Assembly: GCF_963678635.1 (NCBI RefSeq)
Contig: NC_087067.1
Location: forward strand, 29,872,403 to 29,936,402
Origin: Symsagittifera roscoffensis
Taxonomy: Eukaryota; Xenacoelomorpha; Acoela; Convolutidae
Length of the DNA stretch: 64,000 bases
Reading direction: 5' to 3'
A model generated the notes under the pieces. It made no database searches, was not told the origin of the DNA, and was given only the letters and a program-made list of their open reading frames with translations. How positions within the stretch are numbered: position 1 is the first letter of the stretch; each line of letters starts with the position of its first letter. Positions 36,301-48,300 of the stretch are shown here, in pieces. Made by a program: the position numbers and the translations under genes.

Positions 36301-39300
36301 GTTCCTCCTTCGGAACAATTTTTCTGCATAGATGTCAAATTTTTTAGTTTTAGAGAGTGGTTGTGCACGTTAACACAAATGAGGAACTTCAAAAAAGACT
36401 GAGACCAATAAAAATAAAAATAAAGTCTAAAAATAAAGTTGAAAAGCAGAAAATAAGTTTGGGATTATCGTTGGAATTTTCACAGTAAAAAAATCTAAGC
36501 CAAACCTCAACCAAACACTGCGAATATGATTAAATAGGTCTTCTACACTTCGATAGAGCTAGAAAAAAATAGAGCTAGAATTTAGTAAAAGCTGAATTTA
36601 GTTAGCTGAATTTAGTAAAAGATGACAAAATTGTCCAAAAACTGCTCCTAATCTCCACCCTTAGGCAAAAAATCTGTATACCTCTTGTATTTTTCTTGTA
36701 TACTTCTTATATACCTATAAAACATCTTTTAGAAGGCGAACGGCATATAAAGTATAACACATTTTAAAATTTTAAATCCTGTTACTTGATGGCATGCCCA
36801 ATTTTTTAAATATAAATTGTAGACAAATATGAGAATGCGTTTTTTACAACGCATAGTCAAACCTCCAACGTTCAAACAGGCACACTAATCCTTTTCAATC
36901 GAAACACAGGAAATAACATACTCCGCAAATCCACCGCATTTTGTTATGTTTATTTTGAGCATTTTATTATCTAGGCAAACAATTTAGCCTCTATTATAAG
37001 AAAAAAAATAGAAATGGAAGCTTTAACCATCTATGTAGTTTAAATTTGGCGAGTTACCGTGTATCCATGTTTATTTTTTTTATTGAAAAAAAACACAAGC
37101 TAAATTTATTTATTAATTCCGGCATTTGCGTTTGTTGCGGTTATAAAACATCACGCTTCAGCTTTTCTATGATTTATTTATGAGTAAAAACTTATTTTAA
37201 GGGTTTGGTAATCATTATTTTTTCCGAGTTTGTCACCTTTTTGGCCACAAAGGTGTCATTTTTAGCTATTAAAGTAATAAACAATATAATTACACAGAAA
37301 TGGGAACCAAAGTTGACCCCACAAATTTATCCGGAAAACACCTCCGATTATCGCGAACTATTATAATAATCTTCACTATTATTGTTATGTTGATGACGCT
37401 CGGAATAATCGGCCTCATTTGTGTTCTGCTATTCGCCTACAACATAGATGAATTGTCTGAAATTATAAACTCTCAGGTCAAAATTAAGCAGATATATTTG
37501 ACGGTGACTATCGAAAAATTCAAACAACGAAAAGCTTTAAAAACATTAAAATTGAATTCGATACTTAAATAAAACGATGTTTGTCAAAATGCGGCAATCA
37601 ATTGTTTCAAAGTTGAGTTCTATCGGACGAACAGAGTTTTCAAAACTTTTCTGCGTATTAAATAAAAAGTTGTGCTAAAAACATATCTGCTATAATTTTG
37701 CTGAAGACTACTTCAAATTTGGGCATTTTTGTCCTGTCTACTTTCGGGGTCCTTCTGCTGACGTCATGTTTGGGTCTGTGTGGTGCCCTGAGACAGTCGG
37801 GATGCTCTTTGAAGCTATTTGCCTTTTTCCTGACAATTCTTACTGTAATTGAATGTAAGTATGTGTCTTTTGACAAAAGAACTAAAGTTGACAAAAAAAT
37901 ATCAGGAATTATTTTAAATTATCAACGATTTGACTAGTGTAGTAGCCATAAATGTTTAAAAGCAAAAAAAAAACGTTCAAAGTTATTTGTCATCAATTTA
38001 AGACCATGCGGAGCTCTTTGGCCGCTTTTCGATAAACACTAAAAACTTAAAGAAATTTTTAATGCAATCACCCCTGGTTGACCAAAAGTCGCTATCTTTG
38101 AGCTTTTCTAATAAGAATCTTAGAATTGCTCGCAAAACTAGGCTCTAAGAATGTTAGAAGGAAGGGACTTTTTTATGAGAAAAATTAAGATTCCAAAATT
38201 TTGCATTTTTTTGCTTGTTTATTTTCAAAAAAAAATTTTGTAACCAGTTTAAATTTTTCCACCGACTCAGAGTACAATTACAGAAGCAGAACCCACTAAT
38301 TTTATAAGGTTTGTTTTTACTGATACCTAGATATTTTGTCGATATATATCTGAACCCCACATACAACACGTCCGCAGCTATATTACATGCTTCACCAAAA
38401 TTGAATTTTTATCGCCTCCAAAGTAGCTTTCAACCGCTAATTTTCTAAAATTAAAAGATCCATTGAAAAAAAATAAAATTAATTGTTTCGGATTTTTTAA
38501 TTCGAACCGCATTCATTAGAACCACTATCTAAAACTTTTGATATGCGTAAGTTTGAAAAAAAACTAAAAGTTTCCAAAATTGATTTTTATCTGTTATTAC
38601 GATATAGAAAAACATTCACACTTGTCTTAGATTATTAATTAGTATTATTAATTAATTTTCGAAATGTGGAAAAAAAATGTAATCTTAGAACCTTTTTTAA
38701 AAGTTGTAAGATGGCTCAAATTTCCTACAAATCTTACAAAAACTTAGGGTCTTACATCTAAGATAGGGTCGACAACCTTTGGGTCGGCAGGGGTCGAATC
38801 CCTGAGGAGGGGGGGGGGGGAAGGAGCATGTCCGCCCCCCCTCAATCCGCCCCTTTATATATATTTATAAAGAATAATCTATTCGGTAAATTATCATACA
38901 AGTCGGAGTGGAAAATTGAATTTGTGTATAAAAATTGAAACTGAAAAAAAAAACTTAAAATTGGTTAGATTTAAGTTTAAGACGCCAGACGACTGAAAAC
39001 AGAAAAATTGTGTCCAATAGCGATTTATTAGAATATGATCTGCATATCTTAAAGGAATTTATAAAAAACGATAAAATGTTATATATGTTGTGGAACATTT
39101 TTTTAAATTTTATTATTTGCCTTTTTATAATTGAGCATCCCAGTTCAGCGTGACCAGCCAAAATTATCCTCCTATCATCCCAGACATTTTAATCCAAAAT
39201 ACTTTAAGGTTTGCAGGTAAACTCATCATAGTCTTTATCTTCCTAAAATTAGGCAAGATCAGAATTACTGAAACTGGTTTACACCACATCTCTCATTTTA

Positions 39301-42300
39301 AACAGTTTTTTTTAACAATTGCGTTTCTTCTATTAAAGAGAAAAGGAGATGAGTAAAAGTGAATTGAACCCATACGAGCCTAAATATAAGGCCAGCAAAA
39401 CTCGATTAATGCACTGATGCCAAAAATTGTCAACTAATGATCGTCAGCTGAGCGCCAAAAAGTCCATTACTTGATGATAACCGAATATTTTTAATAACCT
39501 AAACCTAAATGATGTTATTTTTGCTTTTGCTTTACAGGCTTTCGTCGCGCCTTTTCCATAGCTTAAATAGCTTAATTTAGTTGATGGAACTTTCAGCAAT
39601 GTCTTGATTATTTGTGAAGCTCGCATCTGTGCGTGAAGATTTGAATCAGATTTGTAAAAAAAATTCCACAGAAATGCTTTGCTTCATCTCAATTAGTCAT
39701 CTGGAAAAAAATGAAGTAGATGTGCCCTGACTCACCCTATGAATGCAGTTCCGAATGATTTGACAAAATCAATGGAACTCATTTTAACCTGTTTTCTGGT
39801 TCAATTTCTAATGAAAAAATTTCATCTCGTCATCGAGCAAGTCCGTAAAGGGTTTTAAAAAACGCGAAGTTAAGGATTCAAATGAAGAAAAAAATGACAA
39901 AAAATGTTGGTTCTTAAAAAATTTCTTCTAAGTTTTTCTCTGAAATACATCTTATCACTACAGTTTTGTGTACTCTGTTTAACCAGAACAATCAATTATG
40001 GTGAATCTGTCGTTTTCTTCTAAAACCTTCTCCGTCTATCAGATAACAAAAAACGCAATAGAACTTTGCTTTCACGATCTTCATTTAAACCATGATCAGA
40101 ATTTCTAAAACCTTTTAAAAATTGGTGCATGTTTTTTACTAAAAAAAAACAAATTGGAAGACAAATTTTGTTGCAAGGAGGCAGTCGAGGTTATACGAGG
40201 TATTCCAATTATTGTAAAAGTAAATTAAGTAAAGTTATAAGAGTTAAAAAAGTAAAAGTTACTTTTTCATTTGATTAACTAGTAAGGAATCATTTCTTGC
40301 AAAATTAAACAGTTTTAATCGTCGTGGAATGAACTTTTCACAAGCTGAAAAACCGTGAAAACTATATCATTTTGTAAATCCTGCAACACGTCGGATAAAT
40401 TTTTTATCTAGAAGTTTTGCTTTTCGCTATCAATTGTAATCTCTGATGTACTTACAAGTTTCTTAAATATCTGCACCATTTTCTAAGATTATGGCGGAGA
40501 GGAAACGTAAGAGTGGTATCAGCAGTGTTCCAAAAATGTTGAAAAAATTAGCACTCTTCCAGTGATTTCTCAGTTTCGTTGCAGTACTGCAAACTTTATA
40601 TCTGTTTTTTATGAGCTATGGCAGCACTGTAAGCAGTCTGATGTAGTAATGCGATTTTATTGAAACAATATTGAAGCAGCACTAATCTGGAATGTAATTG
40701 AACTAAATGTAAAAATTTTGTCCTTAAAATGTTCTTCAACGCTATAAATTCTGAAAAATATGTTTAAAAAAATATTCAATCAGTTTCCACTTTCTAAAAT
40801 ACCCATATTTTGACATATTTCTTTCATTACGTTCTGTTCTAGTCGCAGTGGCCAGCTACTATTTGGCCTACAGCTCAGAAGTTGAATCTTTCTTGTCTGA
40901 CCAGATGGACTCATCAATGGAACACTACAAAGGGGAGAACTCAACTGGGGCAGACTCCATCGCCTGGAACTTCCTCCAACTCAAGTTCGACTGCTGTGGA
41001 ATTGAAAGAGAGCAAGGTACGTTGCGTTTGACATGTTTGAACTATCGAGGGCCAAAACTTGAAACTTGAGTTTTCAACCAATGAAAAGAAGATTTTTTCC
41101 CAAGTTTTTGTCATTTTCTCTGTTTTTTTTCTGATTCACGGCTGCAACTTTGACATAGGATTGGTGAAACAATTCAAGACGAATTAGCCAATCAAAAAAG
41201 GGAAAAGTTTGTTTTCAAGGAAAATTTTGGTCATTCCATCGAAGATTGTCAGTTAGAGTTTATGATTGCCTGAGAATCTTCGTAAACAGAACAACTGAAA
41301 TGAAAATTGGAATTTAAAATCTCCTATTCTCCCTCAAAAGCACAAAGAGTTCAAAAGTTTCTTGCCCACAAATAAAAATTAGTTCAAGTTTTAGCAAGGG
41401 CGGACTTAGGGGGGGGGGGGGCGGACGCATTTTTCAAAATAGTCCCGCTTTTGAACTATTTTGAGATATCCATTTTTGGTGACAGACCTTAAAAGTTTTC
41501 TAAAGGCGCCTTCGGCGCAAATATGTACTAATTTTGAGGGGGGGCACCAAAATCCATTATATTCCATTAAAATCAATTAAGATCAATTGTTTTTGCTTCG
41601 ATATGTATGAACCATTTTTTTAAATTTTAATAACCATGAAAAAATGATTATTTTTGCAAATGTGAAACGTTTACTCTATTTTTGCAGCGTTCTGCAAAAC
41701 TAGAACCCAAGCGAACAAGTTCATCCCCGTGTGCAATCCTTCCCCCTCTCCCCTAACTTTCACAACCCCCACAACCCTCACAACCCCCACAACCCTATCC
41801 TTATCCCTGGTTACACACACACACATTCACCCTTCGCCCTTCCTCATCCCCTCCTCTAATTTACCACCCACTCCCCAATATTTTACCGAAGAGTGGGAGG
41901 TGGTTAACGTGGGGCAGGGGATAGGATAAACTGGGGGAATTAAAATGGTTGGACATTACGCCTATAACCAGCCCTCACAGGAGAAGGTGAATATGGCCTA
42001 AAAGGGGGCTTAAACCTGAAAAAGGGCCAAAAAAATATGGAGGACAAGGTGTAGAATTGGTGATTCTACTGTTTTACATGCTATAGTAACCTGAGCTTAA
42101 GATTGATTCGTCATTAAGTTAAGCAGTAGAGCAAACAAAGGGTAAAGTTCGAAATAGTTCAATCTTCGAAGATATCGTCCCTTCTATGCCAGAAAACAAA
42201 ATTTGACAAAATCGGCGAAACCCTCCCCAAATCGAAACTAGGAAAGCTAATGTTATGAAATTCAGAGGAGCGATACTAGAGATGATTTGACCCGGGCATA

Positions 42301-45300
42301 CAAAAAACGGGACCCCTCAGACCCTTGGGGGGCAAGTGATAACAGTCCCCGGAAGTGTAAATGGCCCTATCAGAACTCGGAAACTAGCGGTTGGAATAGA
42401 CTCAAATTCTAGTATTTTGTAGGCCTAGTTAAGGGGAGCTTAAGTTTGGGAACACAGACCCCTCAGACCCCCCACTTCCCGTTTTATGCCCAAAGTAAAC
42501 AAACCCACCCCTAACTTCCGGAAATCGTTTCTCGGCCTCCAATGATCGCAGGGAGCTGAAACTTGGAGGGATGATAGGTAGTGGCAAGATACCTCTTGTA
42601 TTATAATTTGAACCAAATCCGGCGGTTGGACTGGAAGCTATTACCACTTGGAAAAACACCCCCTTAGACCAGAAGTAGGCAATTTACGCAAAATAATGAG
42701 CGAGGGCAAATCAATTTTATGGCGGCATCAGATACTACAGCTCGTCCCAAAAAAGTTCCCTACTGATTGAAACCCCTCCGACGACTCCTTCCGGTGTTAA
42801 TAGCCTTTTCCCGGGAAAAGTGATAATGGACCCTTGAAATAGTATAACTTGTGAAGTATTAATGGGATATGAATGAAGCTTTGTAATTAGGACCCCCATG
42901 GGATTATGAACCCAAATATGGAAGTTTGACACCGGTTGACCCCTGGCTGACCTTAAGTTGACCTTTGGGCGTTTAGGATCAAATTTGTATAGAAAACCTC
43001 GGGATTAACACCGGAAATTGGCGTATTCCCCAGCCCAACTCCTGGAAATGAGAATGGGTCATCTTGCTAAAAAGTTGGAGGGAAACTTAAATATCAGGAA
43101 GTAGAGCAGAAGCCGATCGAGATATAGTTTTACATTGCAACTTTGGAGTAGAGGATTTAATTCGAAGTGAACTTGCTAAACACTGGGTTCAGTTTAACTT
43201 GGCGAATGATCTATTAATAGCAATTCAACTAGACCAAAGAAAAGTAGTCTCAGAGGAAATTGATAGTAATAGGATCGTAGCATGAGAGTTAAGTTTCCTA
43301 AATTGTATGAATGAACGGGAAATTTACTTGGCTCTCCGGAGGTGACCTTTTTGTTTAATTTGACCCCGAACAGACAAACTACGTCCCCCTGATAGCTAGA
43401 AGGTCGGGATTGGAATAGAGTACAGATAGAAAATTAAGATGCCTGAAATTAGTTAGCTACCCACAAAAAGGGTCTCCCCCTACCCTTGGGAGATCGAAAC
43501 GTTAACGGGATAATTAAAACAAAGACCTTGGGAATAAAGACTGAGTAAACATAGCATGGTTTGGAGGTTGAGTTGAACTCGAGGGCTGAAGTTCACAGAG
43601 ATCAAGAATTAGTTGATTAGAATCCTATGACATATGTTTGCTTGGTCAAATTGTAACAGCTACTGCATACCGCATATCTAATAAGAATGCAAAAAATACA
43701 TAAAAGAAACCGAAGTTGGCACATGGCAGAGTTGACAGGGGGAGGGATATAGTCTTAAACATGTGCGGACGGATGATTTAGGCGGATGTCAGGACTGATA
43801 GGGAATGGCGTGGCTTAACTAAAACTAAGTGTAAAGAAAGATAAGGAATTGGAGGGTACCTGAGAGCCTTTAAGACTCAGAACAGTCGTGCGCTACCATT
43901 GAGAGTAGTTGGTTCTCGTCAGAGAAGAATTATTGCGAGCGAATCGAATAGTTTGTTCTCAGTTAGTTAGAGAACGAGTTGCAAGACTTGTTAATGTGAA
44001 TGTAGATTAGTTAGTGAATGTTAGTTAGGCTATCTAGAGGATAGCGGAATCGTTGTTGGACGATTGTTATTGAAAGAATTTCTCGAGGAGGACGTTAAAT
44101 TGTAGTGAGGTGTTAATTGAACTGCAGGAGGCAGTTGGTTTAAATAATAGTAACCGCGAACCCCTTTCTATATTTGAATGATTAATTTGTTTTTCAGCCA
44201 ATTATAGGCTACTCTGTACTTGGTAATATTCATTTGTTAGTTTATTTTTATTATTGGAATTGTTGTTGTGATCGATTATTTATTGACGGGTGAGATACAG
44301 TCGGAAAAGCACGAATCACGGGGCGAGCAGCACAGTACAGTACAGAGCAGCCAACCACCAAATCAACCCTTTTGGTATTGTGAACAGTACTGGGAATCGG
44401 TTGCCCCGCTGACCTCAGTACCAAAGGGAACATATTGTGGCGGTGTGAAATAGCGAGCAAGACCGGCCTAGAGATTTTGTGAATTCCCCCACGTTTACAT
44501 TGGCGCTCCTGGGTGGGCGCTATTCTGGATTGTAGCTCCAACGACGATTTGTGCGGGATTACAAGGACGAGAAGAACGAACGAAAGATCCACGAAATAAT
44601 TGCGATGGCGATGAATGATCAAGCCAGACAGCTGATTGCAGAGGCTGCAGAGGCAGCAGCCAATGCTCTCGATCGACAACAGGGAGTGTTCGGATTTGGT
44701 ACGATACGACCAGATCGGTTTCCCTCGAGCAGTTATCAGAACTGGCGAGACTGGATGAAACACTTTGCCTGGATAGCAGACGCCAATCGATGGGACGATG
44801 AGCAGGCCAGAATGGGGCTGCCTACTTGCCTGACAGGCTGGGCATTGGATGATTTCACAAGTATGCCTGCTCACTTTCGAGAGGAAGTTGACGGGCTCGA
44901 GGAACCGACGCTAGGCAGAATGCTCGCGGAACTCGATCAGAGGATGATGCCATTCCAGACACGATCAGCTGCGAGGGCTGAATTCAAGAACCTCCTGCAG
45001 GAGGAAGGCGAGGGCTTGACAGATTTTGCAAGACGAGTACGATCCTTGGGTGAAGTTGCAAATACAAACCTGGGAACCCAAGCCCGAGACGACATGAACC
45101 GCGAACAGTTCACTGATGGATTGTGTGATTTTGAGCTTCAGGAATTGCTTCTGCGAGAAGACCTCGAGAATATCAACTAGGCGGATGCCCGAGCACAGGA
45201 TCTAGATATGGCACGCAAAACAGTCAGGATGAAGATTCGGAGACGGCCAAATCACGTTCGGTCGGTGCACGATGTTCATGACATGACGACTGAGGCTGGC

Positions 45301-48300
45301 GGAGACAGTACGCTGACTGCCGAGACTAAACAGTTACGGACGGAGCTGGCGAGATTGCAGACGCACACTGACCAGAGGCTGGACCAAACGATGAAGGCTC
45401 AGAACAACCTGGCGAAGCAGATTGATGTCCAGAGTTCGATGTATGATGAGGTGAGGTTGCAGATGCAGATGCGGGAATCACGCCAGAACGATCTGGTGGC
45501 TCAAATGATGGCCCAGATGCAGAACTTAAAGACAATGATAGGTAGGTTCATTGATCCTTGTAACCCCAAGCCAGAGAGCTACACTCGACGGGGAGAGAAT
45601 CAGCAACGCGACTCTGCGAACCCAATTGGGCGACAGAGTGGAAACAACCCATGGACCCAGGGTGGTTGTTTTAATTGTGGACAGGTGGGCCACATTACAA
45701 AAAGATGTCCACAAAGAAGCGCGAACGATTCAAACTACCAAGGGTCGGGACAGTAGGCGAGTTCGAAGGAGGATTTTTCCCGGCCGAATTTAAGAAACAG
45801 CAGGCGGAAAGGCGAACGCAAGCTACAGGAACTCAGTTTTGCGCGCATTACGATACGAACACAAATAATAATGGAGAAGGGCAGAGCGAGAAGATACTGG
45901 AGCAGGAACAAGTTCTATCGCTATTGGAGCGACTACCAAGGATCAGAGAGAGAGAGAGAGAGAGAGAGAAAGAGCCAAAGTTGGAAACGAAACAGAAATC
46001 GCGGATGCGCATCGAGCGTGTTGGGATTAATCATGATATCAGCGATCCACGCGGAGCAGTCGTTAATGCTTGCGTAGGCAGAACCCATGTTGAGGTGCTG
46101 CTTGATACCGGAGCCACCACCGACCTCATAAGGGTAGATGCTGCGCGGAGAATTGTTGACGCACCGACGATGGAACGCTACGTAGGTCGACTGGAGACAG
46201 CAGACGGACAAATAATAACGGTCGACGGAGTTGTCAGAACTCGCTTCAAGTTGGGCGACATTGCCGAAGAAATCGAAGCGCTTGTGGTCCCGAAACTGAA
46301 AGCCGAGATGGTCCTAGGATTACAATCGATGACAGAGTATCAGTGCTCTTTGGTGTTCAGTCGCGGAGAAGATTTCTTGAGGACGGGGACGAGAGAAGGT
46401 TCAATGGTACCCATACGGCACTTGACTCATAGACCTTCTCCGGAACGGATGCCCTCTCTGCCACATGAACCGGACGGACAGATTAAGGGAAATCATATTC
46501 CAAGATCAGACATGCGGAAGAGGCTGATTGCGAAGATAACAGCGGCAGTGGAGTCTGCCGACGAAATCTTGGAAGGGTGGCCGACGAATTATGACGATCA
46601 CAGCATAAATGTGGTTCAAGAAACAAAAGTAGAGGAATACGAAATGTACGGGTGCCCAAAGCCTGTTTCATTAGATGAAGCTTTGAGACAAACTCGTGGA
46701 GGAGGCCGAACAGAGAGAGTTGCAGTGGTTCAAGAGGTGGACGAAGTAGTCGACAGCGACGCGAAGCGATGCCGATCACACGAAGAACAAGAAGGGCTTG
46801 GCGATGGAAGGGAAGTGGGGCCTAGAGATGCAAAGGCCGCCTACTTCCACAATTTAATTGATCGATGGAAATGTGTGGAGTCGTTCGGCGAAGATGAAGT
46901 TGACCGGGGCTGGGTTAAATCTGAATGCGAGGTCCCCAAGCAGTGCTGGCGACCACCCGACGATCAGGTGAGGGATGAAGACTTAGGAGGTGACTGGACG
47001 GTGCTGCAGCAGGACTACAGGCACCTCGCGGACAGATGGAAATGGCAGTAGAAGACTTGAGGTGAGAGACCGGAAGTGTGAACTCGCCGGATTCTCGTGA
47101 GTTAAAATTTACATTAGTAGACTGTCTCTTTTATTTCATTAGTTGGTGCTTATTTACATTGAGTGCAATCCCACCTGAACTGTAGTGCAGACAATTGATA
47201 GTGATGATTATGAATGTGAAAGGGTTGGATCGTACCATGAAGAGTAAAATTAATTCAGTTACGTCCCCTCTTAGGTTACTCTTTGTGCTGTATCATTGTT
47301 TATTTAACGCGGACTAACTGTTGGGTCCGCGAAACTTTAAGAAAAAAACTTTAAAGGGAGGGGAAACGACTAAGTGTTAGTGAGCACGGCAAAGCGAAGC
47401 GTTATGTAACTTATCTTTAAGCCATGTTAGGAGTTATTTTTTTTATTATTTGGGAGAATAATAGACTAGAAGGGAAGACTGTAGAACTGGTGATTCTACT
47501 GTAATACATGCCATAGTAACCTGAGCGTAAGATTGATTCGTCAATAAGTTAAGCAGTAGAGCAAACAAATGGTAAAGTTCGAAATAGTTCAATCTTCGAA
47601 GATATGGTTCCTCCTAGGCCAGAAAACAAAATTTGACAAAATCGGCGAACCCCCCAAATCGGAACTAGGAAAGCTAATGTTATGAAACTCAGAGGAGCGA
47701 TACTAGGGATGATTTGACCCGGGCATACAAAAAACGGGACCCCTCAGACCCTTGGGGGGCAAGTGAAAACGGTCCCGGAAGTGTAAATGGCCCTATCAGA
47801 AATCGGAAACTAGCAGTTTGAGTAGACTCAAATTCTAGTATGTTGTAGGCCTAGTTAAGGGGAGCTTAAGTTTGAGAACCCAGACTCCTCAGAATCCCAC
47901 TTCCCGTTTTATGCCCAAAGTAAACAAACCCATCCCTAACTTCCGGAAATCGTTTCTCGGCCTCCAATGATCGCAGGGAGCTGAAACTTGGAGGGACGAT
48001 AGGTAGTGGCAAGATAAATCTTGTATTATAATTTGAACTAAATCCGGCGGTTGGACCGGAAGCTATTACCACTTGGAAAAACACCCCCTTAGACCGGAAG
48101 TAGTCAATTTACGCAAAATAATGAGCGAGGGCAAATCAATTTTATGGCGGCATCAGATACTACAGCTCGTCCCCAAAAAAGTCCCCTTCTGGTTGAAACC
48201 CCTCCGACGACTCCTTCCGGTGTTAAAAGCCTTTTCCCGGGAAAATTGATAATGGACCCTTGAAAAGTATAACTTGTGAAGTATTAATGGGATATAAATG

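Noticed and set aside
41729-41929. 66-codon Pro/Thr/Ser-rich open frame
   Set aside because: It is entirely a CA/CCC simple repeat; the open frame follows from composition.
44251-44874. Minus-strand 207-codon open frame opposite gag
   Set aside because: It is antisense to a well-supported gag frame, partly inside the LTR, and has no domain; it is a shadow of the GC-rich retroelement coding sequence.
46490-47375. Search for reverse transcriptase, RNase H or integrase remnants in the large retroelement
   Set aside because: No xxDD box, zinc-binding HHCC or DDE spacing was found in any plus-strand frame before the 3' LTR.
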